Shown here: in pieces, positions 34,576 through 47,039 of the stretch
Layout of the letters: each line of letters begins with the position of its first letter
Numbering within the stretch: position 1 is the first letter of the stretch
DNA from: Euryodendron excelsum
Lineage: Eukaryota > Streptophyta > Magnoliopsida > Ericales > Pentaphylacaceae
Direction: 5' to 3'
NCBI GenBank assembly: GCA_033060915.1
Contig: CM065377.1
Span: 51,584,683 to 51,648,682, forward strand
DNA length: 64,000 nucleotides
The notes under the pieces: generated by a model
Database searches by the model: none
Seen by the model: only the letters and a program-made list of their open reading frames with translations
What the model was told of the DNA's origin: nothing
Program-made: the position numbers and the translations under genes

Positions 34576-37500
34576 ATGGCCTTCACCCCCACAAAGAGCA
34601 TGGCAGGATCTAGGATCACCTCCTACGAGCCTCCCAGCAACCCCACGATCCCACCAGCCTCTTTTAGGACTTGCCTTCTAGGCACTGCAACTCCCACCGA
34701 AGGCGTCGCCACTACCTCTGGCGCGTTCAACAACTCATACTCGCCTACTGCCTTATCTCTCATAAATGAGGCCTCGAGCGCTTCCTCTTCATTTTTACTC
34801 TCCTCCTCTGACCCGAAAGCACTCAAGCTTGCCCACTCTTCTTCCACTTTGCCCCCCTCCTCTTGTAATGGCACTTTATGGGCAGGCCTTAAGGTTGGTT
34901 TCCCCGAACTCAACTTGTTACCCTTATCTTCAGAACCAGCATTCACCTTTGTTCCTGGCATCACCTCGCCCAATTGCTGCTCCCTCGAAGGTTCAAACCC
35001 AATTACTTGCATGGACTCCTTGTCTGTTGGCGCCTCCACCTCACCTTCCCTCCCCTCATGCTCGGCTGTAACATTTGACTCGCTCACTTGAGCCCTTAAT
35101 ACCACTGTTGGCCTAGGCACATCCTCAATTACAACTACATAGGGCTGACTCTGCACATGCTGGCCTTTTTGCTCACTAGCCTCCTCTTCTGTGTCTAGCA
35201 CTAATACTGCCACATCAATCCTCGCTTCTACATCCACAACTTGCTCCTGCCTGGATGCTACTGCCCCCAGCTCACGTTCCTTCCCACTGCTTTCATCCTA
35301 CAGCGCAAACCACCCTAGCACCTTCTCACGGCCCCCCCTTGTCTTGCACCTTGTACCTCTCACTAAGCTTCCCCCCTTACGCAACTTCATCTTCAAATGT
35401 TGCAAGCTCTTTCCACCATTCGCCTTCGATGACCTCAGCACCTCCTTGGTCAACCCCGCCCCTACTGACACACGAGCTTCAACCTCGTCGCTCAATATCT
35501 CGTTCAGTTCATATAAAGGATCCTGAAGCACGGGCAAACCTCTCTCGTCCTTCGTCATCGACTCTTCAGTTGTAGCTCCCCTCGTTGATGCCACCTGCAA
35601 AACCATCACGTTATAACCATGTACTAGTCTTTATTTACTAATCCTCTGAACCTAACCTATACCTTCTTTTTCTTAGTAGCTGGTGCCACGCTCGCTGCCT
35701 CCCTCGCAGCACCCTGTTCGCCCTTTTTAGGCTCAGTGAATACCACCCCGATCTCCTGCATTCAACAAGTTAATCATACATGTCAATAACTTACAACTTT
35801 CTAAAAAATTAACCTGTTATAACTTTTATCTTCCTCTTTTGCCCCGGCGATGAGCTTGGTCAGACACCTACCTCGACCCCAGTCACCTTCCCTCCCCCGC
35901 TCAATACCTTTATGCTTTTGTCACCTGAGGCATATAATACCATGGAAAATCTTAACACCCCTTCCACCTCTCGCGGCACAAACTCTTAGTCCTTTTGATG
36001 AGGCTCCACCACTATGATCTCTAGTGGCCGAGCTCGCTCGCTCAGTTCGCCCCAAGCAACTAGCTCCCGGCTCTTGCGCAGTATGCACAAGCTGCGATCC
36101 TCTTGCAGTACCTATTCTAACCTTGATACTACGGGAACCCCAGGGTGAATAAATCAAATGCCTCTAGATTTTTCCTCTAATAGCTACGCCAATTAGGCAT
36201 CCCCAAACCCTTACAACTTGCCCCACACACCCTCATCCCCTCATATTGCCTCATCACCTCCTTCAAATCCCCATAAAGAAAGCAAATGTTAACCCTCCCT
36301 ACTGAGCTCGTCACTTTTGTAAAGTCCAGCGTGCCTTGGTCGTACCTGAGCTAGCAGGCCATCTTATGGGGATGGTACCTTACAATTTCATAGGCCCCAC
36401 CCTCATTTAAGGCAGGCAACCCCTCTAGAATCACCCATAGCACGCTCATCGCCAGATCCCTAGTGAACTCTATTTCTGGTGTCATTAACACTTCCTAATC
36501 CTCCCCCGTGTACATACCAAAATCAGCAGTGTCTGCCAACTCCCTCACATAGGGTCGCAGGGTGAACTCTTTCTCGTTATCGAAAACTCGTTTCAAGCTA
36601 GCACGCGAAGTCCCACCCGACCACCTGGCTGTTCAGTAACACATAACTGCATTCCCTTCTTTGTCCACTACATTCCCCTCGCGGAGTTTAAATGTCGCGC
36701 CTTGAAAATGCTCAAACAAGAACATTTGTAAGAAATTGGTGCAGACATAGCTCGGCACATCATAGTGCCCCATGGACTTGGCCATATTATTCTTCATTTG
36801 GTTCAGCTTAAAATAGATTGTCCCCAAAAATAAAGGCCCTAGCGTAAGGCTACGCCCGCATGCGAGAGCTACAACAAAAGGAAAGAGCGAGTAATTTACC
36901 TCATCAACTGGGGGGCCCCTCGAATACATGCCTCAACAACTAGGCACTCAAGAATGCTGCCAGATGACACTCGCTATGCAAACCTAGCCCCATGCGCCCC
37001 CTTATGCCAATTTCAATGATATCCTCCCCAACCTTTATCATTTCCTTGGTCACCACTTGCAGATCGCGGCACCAAAAAATCGTCCAACCTTTAAACGTAT
37101 TTTTGTGGGACTTGCTTGAGGAAGCCGCAGCTTCACTCCCACTAGCCTTGCCAAACTTGCTTACAACCCTCATTGCCGTATTTTGCAAATCCTTCAGACC
37201 TTGGATGATTCGCCTCTCCTCCGCTGTTGATATAAGCGTGCAAGGGTTTATATCTCCCACAATTGGTAAGCAAGTCAGCCCGCTGACATCCTCCAAGGTA
37301 GGAGTGCATTCCCCCAAGTCATTGCAAGTGTATGTGAGTCCACGCTCCAGCGTGAAAGCATCATTTCTAGCCAAGGCGCGCTCCATTTGATGTTGAGCTT
37401 GTAAGTACTCAATATCGCCATATGCACCACCGCTCTCTCCAAGACCTCCACATACACGGGGTTGTCCAAGATTTCCTCCATCCAGACCTCGAGCCCCTCC

Positions 37501-37895
37501 CCCGAGGCACAATAGCTATCCCACGCTGGGAAAGCATAAGAAAGATTCCCACACTTGATGGAAAAATACAAAATTGAATCTGAAGAGACAAAGGCCTCGT
37601 GTGATGACCTAGCCTCGTCACGAGCCAAAATGAATGGCGTCTCAGCAACAGGCTTCTCCACATTGAAACTCACGAGCCATTGCTAGAATTCATCCTCACC
37701 ACCAAAAAACAGTGCTCGACACCAATGGTCCAAGCGTGGAAGAGGAGGAGGCTACCTATCCTTCCCATTCTTCAAATTTTTCTTCTTGCTTCTCTCTCTT
37801 AATCCTTTAGGGAGGTCAGCCTCTGACGATGAAGCTCAGCTGCTCATGAATGATCTCCCAACGACCTAGTTGTTAGCCCCTCACATTTTAGCCAT
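34576..37895 (-). pseudogene. Plant mobile domain (PMD) transposon-type pseudogene
   Basis: On the minus strand a frame starting at ATG 37895 reads through in-frame stops into PMD-type sequence. The order is a basic Lys/Arg stretch, PRLDHWCRALFFGGEDEF, SFNVEKPVAETPFILARDEA, ILYFSIKCGNLSYAFPAWDS, WMEEILDNPVYVEVLERA and LSRWSVDSHT. After a frame change near 37320 come the ECTPTLEDVSGLTCLP and DINPCTLISTAEERR blocks, then at 36929-36633 SLTLGPLFLGTIYF and MGHYDVPSYVCTNFLQMFLFE. An acidic low-complexity tail follows (35609-35298, 35237-34623). Nearly all stops are TAG or TGA where a CAG, CGA or TGG codon would be expected. PMD proteins act in transposon silencing or are transposon cargo; this copy is dead. 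Plus-strand ORFs here are shadows. Confidence 0.72.
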
Positions 37896-38002
37896 CCCAA
37901 TCCTCGCAGCAGAAGAAAACGCTCAACTCACACTCCAATAACAGAGTCACAAAACTCCTCACAAGGGTGCTCGTAAACCCTCACTCAAACTACAAGGCTC
38001 AA

Positions 38003-39949
38003 GAACTTGTCAAATACATTTTACTAATACATTTATTAATACATTTACTTAGTGTGCAGATTAATAAAGTTTATAATTTAGACTTTAAGTTCAATCTTAA
38101 GTCTAATACTTGTCAAAGTAAATGTACAACAACTTCCAGATCAAGCAATGAACTCCAAGAAGCTATGCAATGAACCAAACAGAGGATTGACACCTATCTC
38201 TACTTCAAAAAAATGTTTTACATTCGAAGAGATTGAAGGTGTTCAAATGAAAGAGATTGAAGGTGTTCAAATGAAGCTTCCATCAAGTATGCATAGACTC
38301 AATGAATATTGACTTGCACTCAAGATAGATTGAAGACTTCATCAGAATATGTAATATTCAGTTAAAGATAATTTGTTTGTTGAAGAGATTGAAAATGCTC
38401 AAGAGAAGACCCCATCAGAATGCAAAGATCAATTCTAGATTATGTGATTGAAGTTGCTTGAGAAGAAGATTCACACTGATTATCTGATCTCTACATGGAA
38501 TCCAAGTAAAGAATTTTTCTGAGATGTAAGGAATCAATGAAGACTAGATGTATGAAGAGATTTCATCAAGTTTGCAAAAGTCTCATTGAAATAATTTTAA
38601 AGAAGAACGAAGAATTGCTAGCAAAGAGAAGAAATCAGAAATGAAGCATTGTGAAGCTCAACATAATTGAGGAAGCTCGGCATTGAAAGAAACAGTGAAA
38701 GAGGAAGCTTTACAAATGAAGAAGAAAAGATCAACATTGATCTAATGAATCTCTGACAGTTTGAGAGTCAAGAGAAGATGAATATCAAATGATTGATTCA
38801 ATCCAAATTGAATAGAAGTTAACTCTGATGAGTTAAATAAGTTTGATTGATCATCATAACCCAAAGAGATACTCCTTGAAGATCTTATACTGCTGCTGAG
38901 ATGATCTGGATCATTGGAAGACAGAATGCAGGTTTTTGAACAATGAGCGGACTTATGGAAATGAAGAGTCGCCTCATAGAGACAGATGCAAAAAGCCTGA
39001 AGACAAAGTGGTCAATGAGCGGACTCATGAAGATGAAGAGTCGCCTCATGACAACAGAAGTAAAAGGCTGAAGATCAAATGTACAAAGAGCAGACTCCTA
39101 AATATGAAGAGTCGCCACATGAAAGCAGAAGCCAAAGACGTGAAGACAGAATGAACAAGAAGCCGACTCATTGTTATGAAGAGCGGACTCATGAAGACAG
39201 TAAACAACATCTGGTAAATGCAGAAGCAGAAAGTGTCGACTCCACAATCCTGGAGCTGACCCCTGGAATATAACGACTAGTTTTTCTAACGTTATAACGG
39301 ACTGGACGTGCATTAAATAAACCCAACAACCTTCAACGGATGGAATTAATACAAGGGTTTATATACAAGCTTCCAACTGTATTTATAACCAAGGAATCAA
39401 GAGAAGAGAGACAAGAAACAAATTCAACTAATTGATCAACTAATATTCCTGAATATTCTTCCTGTCTTCAACCTGTGAGCTTTGGTTGTAAAATCTACTC
39501 TTACTAGAGAGTTTGCTAGTTACTTGTATATTTTTATATACTTATAATTGAGAGTTTGAGAGTTCTCTTGAGAAAGAAAAACTCATGTAAGTTTGAGTGG
39601 AGCCTGGACAAAACCACTTGATGACTGAAGAACTCAGGTGGGAGTTCTTGTGTATAGTGAGCTAAGCACTTTGTCAATCAGCATCTCATTTGTAATTGGA
39701 GGTTACATAGTGGAAGAAGACTTCGAGGAGGTATTAGGGTGAGGACATAGACCACAGTTTGTGGTTGAACCTCAATAAATCTGTGTGTTCCTTCTTATGC
39801 TCTGTTTTCTTTCCTTCTTCTGATTATATTGCATTGCATGTAGATTGATCATTGATACATTAGTTAGATTAATTTTAATTAATCTTAATTGTTATTTATC
39901 TTTAAAAAACCCAATTCACCCCCCTCTTGGGTTGCCTTTTGGGCCAACA
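38003..39949 (+). mobile_element. SIRE-like copia LTR, plus orientation, left end uncertain
   Basis: The right end reads CAATTCACCCCCCTCTTGGG then GGGCCAACA at 39949, the reverse complement of the left end of the solo LTR at 14879. CTTAGTGTGCAGATTAA at 38048 matches CTTAGTGTGCAGATGAA near the other LTR's start. Promoter-side words lie at 38936-39190, and a transcribed-looking tail with CCTCAATAAATCTGTGTG is near 39770. No primer site follows 39949, so it is probably a solo LTR. The left end is degenerate: TGTCAAATAC at 38008 is the best start, but the flanks (GAACT and CTAGT) do not match. It separates the PMD pseudogene from the GC-rich repeats. ORFs 38936-39154 and 39079-39273 are chance readings of the word array. 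Confidence 0.7.
38936..39190. repeat. Four paired GAGTCGCCTC/GAGCGGACTC words, about 72-bp period
   Basis: Pairs: ATGAGCGGACTTATG with GAAGAGTCGCCTCAT (38941); ATGAGCGGACTCATG with GAAGAGTCGCCTCAT (39014); AAGAGCAGACTCC with GAAGAGTCGCCACAT (39086); AAGCCGACTCATTG with GAAGAGCGGACTCATG (about 39160). The spacer contains GACAGATGCAAAAAGCCTGA-like text. This is the reverse-strand counterpart of the array at 15625-15872, with the same number of pairs and nearly the same period but changed word sequence. Because 72 is a multiple of three, the array also reads as a repeating peptide (NERTHEDEESPHD), which I take as accidental. Confidence 0.85.
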
Positions 39950-39962
39950 CTAGTGCACTTCG

Positions 39963-40100
39963 CTCTTGCAACAGGTCAATGCCCCTCTCACCCTCCTCAC
40001 TCTTGTAGTAGGTTAGTGCCCCTCCCAGCACACTTCGCTCTTGCGGCAGGTCGGTGCCCCTCGTGCCCCCTCGCTCTTGCAGCAGGTCAGCGCTCCGTTG
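39963..40100 (+). repeat. GC-rich tandem repeat, four units of 36-38 bp
   Basis: CTCTTGCARCAGGTCARTGCC-like units start at 39963, 40000, 40038 and 40074. A second small duplication follows (CTAAGCCAGGCTCCGCGCC and CTAAGCCAAGCTCTGCGCC, near 40130-40190). It is open in one frame (ALATGQCP..., FALAAGRCP...), but I find no evidence for a protein. Base composition is much more GC-rich than the neighbours. Confidence 0.75.
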
Positions 40101-40439
40101 GAGTTTCTCAACCGTGCCTCGTGGGCTCCTCTAAGCCAGGCTCCGCGCCTGTAAGACGCCAACCATTCTCTAAGCCAAGCTCTGCGCCTGCACGGCTCCG
40201 ACCATCCTTATGGAGGTAGCCACCAAGGCTCGCTAGGTACAGGCCCTGTGCCTCAACATTCTTCTTCTTACCACCACTCGAAACTTCACACGAATAGTGG
40301 ATTGGAGGCTAGAACCTAAGGGAATCGTTGAGCCGCTCGCCCCTCAAGCACTCGAGGACACTGTCTAATCAACCAACTAAGAGAGAGAGCTCCACCCCCC
40401 AAATGCACTCAAGTGCGAGATCCCCACATTAAATGGGCA

Positions 40440-40800
40440 TATCAAGCACTAAATGCATGTTCAATCCACATTTAATAAGGTGGACACGTGGTGTGACCTG
40501 ATTGGACAAGAGCTTAATGATTGGACCTGTCCCCACATCCCATTCAACTGCCATGGCGTTAACATAACCGGCCCAGGCCATGATGGCGCCAAAGCCCATC
40601 CAACCAGGAGGCATCACGTGTCCGTCAATCATTCATCACCTACTATAAATAACTGACTCATTTATGACCCTACAGCAAGAATTGAATACTACAACCTCCC
40701 ATAAAAATTTTATGTAAAATTTATCACCAAAATATCATGTAATGGTTTATTTGCGATTATATTGGGCTTGTGATTGCTTTGTTTGTTTAACTTTTTCAGA
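40440..40800 (+). promoter_or_regulatory. Promoter-like segment of an unidentified element
   Basis: Contains GGACACGTGG (G-box, 40482), CATCACGTGTCC (40612) and a TATA box ACTATAAATAAC near 40642, followed by CTCATTTATGACCCTACAGCA. The arrangement suggests the U3/R part of an LTR rather than a host gene promoter, because no gene follows downstream for 10 kb. Confidence 0.35.
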
Positions 40801-43800
40801 TAAATGAGTGTCTTAGTGTAATATATTTCTCTTGATGTGATTATCTCCTATCGAATTAAGAGTAATTTGTTTATACTTAAGAGTCATCATGATTGTTATT
40901 AATTATAAAAATATCATTGCTACATAATTCTAGTAAAATTTTTTGTACAAATTTGTTAGAAGCATTGCATTTTCTAAATTTTAATCTTGATTGCAACTAA
41001 TTCATGGTGACCCCATATCCCTCTTATTTTGGATGATAGAGAGTCATTACACAAATCTTGGCAATATAAATTGAATCACATCTAGGGAGAGGGTAAGTAA
41101 AACGAAGATTGGCTAGCTCGAGAAGCCCATAACCACTTGGATAGGAAGACTAATCAGCTTAATGATCCAACCCTAACTTTATGCTCTTCGTTAGAGCCTG
41201 ATTTTATAAGAGCCTCTCTCTATGAGATTTTAGTAATTATAAGCTTATCCAAATGAGCCTTAGTGTGCCATTTGACTATGAAATTATGTCCTTTGCTGTT
41301 TCTTGCCATTTTTTTTATTCTATAGCATTAACTCAACAAATTGTAGAAGTCGTAATATTGTAATTCATAAGCTTCTCTCTCAGAATATGAGGCTTGTATG
41401 TGAGAGAAATAACTATCAACATAATCAATATAAACCATTATGTTAATTGTTTAAGTTCTATAATATGCTTAAATCAATATACTACCACAACATTTCTATT
41501 AAATTGTGAAATCTAACCGATTGCAAATTACCAAATCGTCCAAACTTGGTCCAAGCCAGCTTAGGGAATGGTATATTCCGTAGAATATTTTCATTTTACA
41601 AAACGCTAAAGCAATAGATTAAAATTTATTTTATAAATATATTTAATTTTTTAAAGACATTTTTGTCGTTTTATAAAAGAGATGAAAAGAGGGAGTCGTT
41701 GAAAAAGTATCAACAGACTAGTGGGAGAAGATATAAATTTGGTAATGTCCGCATAAGGATCGCAAGGTATAATGATTAAAAAATGAAAAATCTACTGAAT
41801 GCGGGCTGTGTGTTTTTCTAATCAAGCAACTCATACCTGGCACAGCAAGCCCCCTCTGTGCACGTATATATATAGATATGGACAAATTATGCCAATCTTA
41901 TTTTGACTTTTAGCCTAAATGAGAAAAGTAACCTTTAGTTTTTAAAAATTACAGATTCTCTTTCTTAGTTAAAACTTATACCACTAGCAAAATTTGATAA
42001 CATAAACGTATTAATTTAGTGTGTTAATAATTTTATCCTTGAAATTAAATTCTTATATTACTTCATTAAAGTTTGTTTTTATGGCATTTGGAGCCCCAAC
42101 CACTATAGCAGTCAGTTAAGTGGTAGGGATGGGGGTTGATGGTGGAAAGAGGAGAGAAAAAGCGGAGAGAGAATAGCCATTGTTTTTCATGTGTGAGAGA
42201 GAGAGAGAGAGAGAGTAATAACTATGTTGGAGAGACGATGAACAGATAGAAATAAATAATTTTGTTTTGGTTGAACACAAGTCAAAGAAAAAACAAAGAT
42301 AATAAATTAATTTTACGTTGTCTCTGTTAGTCTCAATTACTTGACTAACTCTGATAATGGGGTATTTGAATTTTTTGAAAACTAAGAATAACTTTTTGTA
42401 TTTATGTTTTAAAAGAAAGTTAGTGTAATTTTTCCTATATATTATTAGAGTGGTTTCGAAATATAGAAATAATCTCTCCAAACTGGGAAGACTTAGGAAT
42501 GACAATGGTTTGGGTATATATAGGATAGGTTTGCAGAAATCTTATCTCGACCATGGAAAAAGACCTCCTCATAGTTCTTCAATACCCGTTATAGGTTGAA
42601 TCGTCACACTTATCTTAATTTTTATTTTATTTTGCTTTAGGGTGTCAATTTTTTTAATTGACTACTTCTCCAAATTTGTACAAGGTCGTCCACGTAAACT
42701 ATGTAAAATGTATAGATTGCCTGAATGAAGTTAGTCACAAAAAAAGTATGGAGAATGATAAAACTTAAAATATTATGCTTAGCATAAAGTCTAATCAACC
42801 ACTGAACCACTCATATGGTTCACTCATCCCAATTTATGTTAAAAATTTTCAAACCAAAATGCATTTCCACCTTGCCTAAGACAATTGGGTCCAGGTTGAG
42901 TAGGGTAAGGAGAGGTTGGAATTACTTAAAGCAAACACACCCGCAAATTTGTTCGGTTTTTAATATGTTTCTATAACTTGTCCCTAACTCATTAGTCTTA
43001 CCTCTACATTTAATATTTTTAGACACCACAATGACAAAAGCATCGTGCACTGTCTTTTTTTATATGCCGGCATGCCCTACATTTGCCCTTTTATGGGGAA
43101 TTGGAATGTATAGTAAGCAAAACAAAAGCCCAATTTTCTTGATTTCTTCAGTTACTCATGAGTCATGACCAAGGCCGGAGTTGATTCTAGTCCCTGCTAC
43201 TAGAAATCAATCAAAGAACATCTGATTCTGTTTCCCTTGTTGGGTTTCTTTCTTTTTGATATCGACACATGTATAGAAGTGCCATGTACTTAACGGAATT
43301 GTGTTGAACGAGCAGACTGAATAAAACAAAAAGACTTTCCCCACCTCAATTGAAGGTTAAGTGAATGAGATCAATGTACTTCAATTGTAAAGCTTAGAAC
43401 TTATTAGATATATGGTTGGCAGTTGAGAGGTCTTTATCATTCTTTTGCATCAATGTTAAACAGTGGCCTGCACCACTCATAAAAATAATTGTTCCATGGC
43501 TTAACCACTTTCTAGTAAAACAATTTGTTAAATTGTTCTGCCCTTGCATGATAAAAAGCAAATGAATAAATGAGCAAAACAGTCTCTTTATGAGTTAAAA
43601 GCCTATGTGTGTGTATATATATATAAGAACAACGTTATAGAAAGAAAATTTTTATATAGAATGATGTAGTTAGTTGTGATCATTTCATTATAAATCAAAA
43701 AACCCACTGTTTAGTTGATAATTTTAAAAAAGCTATTTTCACTTCATTTTGATAGAGTTTTGTGTATATAAATTTTGTAGGAATAAATTTTTTCAAAAAA

Positions 43801-45180
43801 ATACTATGCCAATCAGGCTTTTAATTTGAAATCATTACTTTTAGCCCATACTCTTCTCCACTAAACCAAAATGGTGATATACTAAGATTAAGGATGACAA
43901 AGGAACCCAATATATTGGTCCCCGTCCCGCTCTGCCTCTATTGGTACGAGTATGAAGAGATACTAATTGGGGTAGAGCAGGTTTGGGAACAAGGTATAAA
44001 ACCCCGCCCCAATCCGAACCTGCCCCGTTTATAAGTATTTATTTATTTTTATATGTATATATTTTATTAAAATATAGTTATTGTAATTTTTTTCTTATTT
44101 TTTTAATATTTTATCCCTTACTTTATTCATAATGCGTTTGAAATAAACATAAAAATAAAGAAAGCGGGATAGGGTGGGTTTGGGGGAAAGGATTATCATG
44201 ACAAGGCGGAAATGGAGTAAGGCTACCCCAATTCAAACCAGCGTTGTTGCGTTCCCTAGACTAACATGTGAATTTGGAAGTTTCATTTCAAATCTCAAAC
44301 TCAATTGAAAAGAGTTGGAGATAGGCCATACAATTCAGATGTGAAAGGGAAAGATTACAACATCCCACCATGTGAGCTGTCAAAGTCTACAGTTGGGGTT
44401 GCAAACGAGCCAAGTAGGAGTAATTAAAGCTTAGCTTAAATACTTAACATGTTTTAAAAAATTTATTATCTTTCAAGTCGATCTCAAGTGAGTTCCAATA
44501 GAGTTAATCACGAGCCCAGTTTGTTCCTAAACTACGTATAAGTTTGTCAAATCTAGCTTAGACACTAAAAAGCTTTAGAACTTTTTTTGGGTCTGAAAAT
44601 TTAAAATATATTTAAACTTGACTTGTTCTATAATACACTCATATTATACCAGATTTAAATGAGTTGAGCTTGAGGAAATTGATTGACTGCATTCATAGCA
44701 CTCAAAACGGGAAGTTAATATGTTTGTGGGCCCATGTGAAAGACAATATAAGCCCAACAGGGAATCATCTACATTCCAAACACGATTACTAGGTCCAAGT
44801 GCCCCGATGGGCTTTTATTGAGCCTTGCTGCTTTCTATTTGATTAGAGTGGATTCACCTTAGACCAGACTAACATGGATCATGTGCCACAATATCTATCT
44901 CATAAAAGAATTTTGGCAACTTGATTATGGACAATTCTATTCTTTATTAGAATGACATGGTGGTAATAGTATTTTTGTAACCACAATCGTTTTAGTGGTA
45001 CTTTGTTTTAAAATAATAGGTCAATATTCATCCACACCATACTGTGTAGAAATTATATATATACATATATTCTACTTGTACATCATTATTCCGAGCAGTA
45101 CCACTTGAAGAGCCTATACATGTATGCCTATATTTGTATGTCTTAAACATATTTGAGACTTATTGATAATATATGGGAAA
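40800..45180. other. Gene-free region with fragments of dispersed repeats
   Basis: I see no gene. Two segments share a pattern: 42490-42620 (AGGAATGACAATGGTTTGGG) and 43880-44240 (GGATGACAAAGGAACCC, then CCCCGCCCCAATCCGAACCTG and GGGTTTGGGGGAAAGG). They look like copies of a GC-rich dispersed element. The segment 44390-44690 (GGGTTGCAAACGAGCC) resembles 45990-46390 (GGGTTGTGAAATCAATC) and may be another dispersed family. The ORF 42116-42505 is AT-rich noise. Confidence 0.4.
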
Positions 45181-45189
45181 TGACATACG

Positions 45190-45485
45190 AATTGAGCTAG
45201 TGATATTCATGTACACATGGTCAATAATTCTCGTTCTCTCTCTCTCTCTCAATTTTAATAGTAAGATAGTACTAACTATTGTTATTAAAATTTAAGTGTT
45301 CAATTGTAAGACCCACCAAATACATGGGTATAAAAACGGTAATAGAAGTAGGAATTGAGCCACTTATATTCATGTACAGTTATAGTTGATAACTCTCTCT
45401 CTCTCTCTTTCTCAAATCTTTGGTAGCAAAGTAGCACTAGCTTATGCGGTCAAAATTTAAGTATTAAAGTGTGGGACTCATTAAA
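45190..45485 (+). repeat. 163-bp tandem duplication
   Basis: AATTGAGCTAGTGATATTCA at 45190 and AATTGAGCCACTTATATTCA at 45353 begin two aligned units. Each contains a (CT)n run, a TAGCA/GTAAG...GTAGYACTA segment and AAAATTTAAGTRTT. A shorter duplication follows at 45532-45594 (CACGGCGCTCTTTATCTGAA twice, 38 bp apart). Confidence 0.8.
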
Positions 45486-45599
45486 TTCATATAAAACAAG
45501 GATCATAATAACAGTAGTACCGTGCCCCCGGCACGGCGCTCTTTATCTGAATGTGTCCCCCACCCCCACCACGGCGCTCTTTATCTGAATGTGTGTGTA

Positions 45600-47039
45600 C
45601 TAATCGACCCGTGTTTCACCCTTGCTTGCTCATTAGTCATGATATGTCTGAAAGTCATCAAAAGTTGCACAAGTCTCAACCTACTTATATCCATATGATA
45701 GAAACAGGACACCCTCTCGGTTCTTTTCATCATTAAAAAGATAAGAAAAGGATCAGTCAATTTTAAGGGCTTTTGTTTTCTCTGCAACTCCATGAGCTTA
45801 TCTTGTGAATTGGTCCCTCCTTTGAACTTAAGACTAAATATAGCAAGGACAGCTTCAGTGGAACGCCTCAATTGTCACATTACTTTTGTGATGCATCGGA
45901 AATAAATTGTCACATTACTTTTGCTATAGTACTTTGATTAATTAATCGGGCTCACCATGATTGACGTCACTAACAAGATTAAATGCATAGAGTTAGGGTT
46001 GTGAAATCAATCAAATTATCTAAGCTCGACTCGTATATAACTCGTTAGAAGTTTGTTTGAGATCTACTCGTTGTATAAATTAGCCAATCTTAAACAAATT
46101 TTAAACCTCCTTAATTTTTTAAACTTGGTTGAATAAAATTATATGCACTTTATAATTGTATAAAAAAGAATTAGTTATTCAAATTAGGGTTATTGTAATT
46201 GACTCAATTAAAACTCATTTATTAACAACGTAAAATAATTTTAAAAAATCAAGATTAAACATATTTTCACACCCGTTTGAGACCTATTGAATAGATAAAA
46301 AAAAAATCAGAGTTGAACGCATTTTAAGTTTTTTCAGTTAAACTTGAATATCTCATTACTTAACTTGATTTAACTTGTTTATAACCTTATGGTAAGAAGT
46401 TGATGAATGAATAATGACCACAAAATCAATTTTGTTTAGAAAGAGAGATGACGAAATAATGAGCAAACCTCTACATCATACAAAATTTGCTTCTCTAGAA
46501 CCAGAAAAAGAGAAGTTTGCTTCTAAGTATATGAAAAAGCAACTTGGCAACCCACACTAAACTTTAGATAAGAGTTGTATACATTGATAAAGTGTGAGTA
46601 TTGGTCACATTGCGCCTAATGCTCAAATAATTGTGATTGTGTTGACGTGTGAATTCTTTCATACATGCATCATCACCAATAGCACTCTAGTAACTTGTAA
46701 GTATATACAAATATTATAATAAGAAGATAGCAAGTAGGGCCATATAACTGGTATAAATCTTGAAGGGCAAAAAACCACAGAATGTGCATGTGATCCTCTC
46801 ATTTGGTATATTTTTATTTTATTTTATTTTTTGGGTTTATGAAAAAAAATTTTAAAATTTTTTCCAATTTTTTGATTTTATAAGCTAAAACTACTAGAAA
46901 AAAAAAAAGAGCTAAAAAAATTAACTTTTTTACTTATAAATCAAAAAAATCAAGCAAAAAAAACTTTAAAAAAAAACTCTGAGAAATGGACTCTAATTCC
47001 TTTTTATCTTCGTTTATTTTTTGCTTTTTCGACTAGAGA
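45600..47039. other. Intergenic region
   Basis: No supported gene. ORFs at 45551-45736 and 45581-45871 overlap on opposite strands and resemble nothing I know. An AT-rich imperfect inverted repeat at 46,830-46,970 (GATTTTATAAGCTAAAA against TTACTTATAAATCAAAA) could be a small MITE. Confidence 0.35.

Noticed and set aside
34576..35575. Long Ser/Pro-rich plus-strand ORFs (171, 101 and 106 codons)
   Set aside because: They are antisense shadows of the acidic, Glu-rich minus-strand PMD tail.
37866..37880. CTAGT followed by TGTTAGCCCC, which would match the CTAGT after the copia LTR end at 39949 and suggest a 2.08-kb LTR with a target duplication
   Set aside because: The PMD reading frame on the minus strand continues through this point to an ATG at 37895, so the site is inside the pseudogene. 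The match of five bases is likely chance.
38936..39154. ORF with repeating NERTHEDEESPHD-like peptide
   Set aside because: The repetition comes from the 72-bp LTR word array, which happens to be a multiple of three; no start context or family support.
42116..42505. 129-codon minus ORF
   Set aside because: AT-rich with a (CT)n tract and no recognisable domain; no splice or promoter context.
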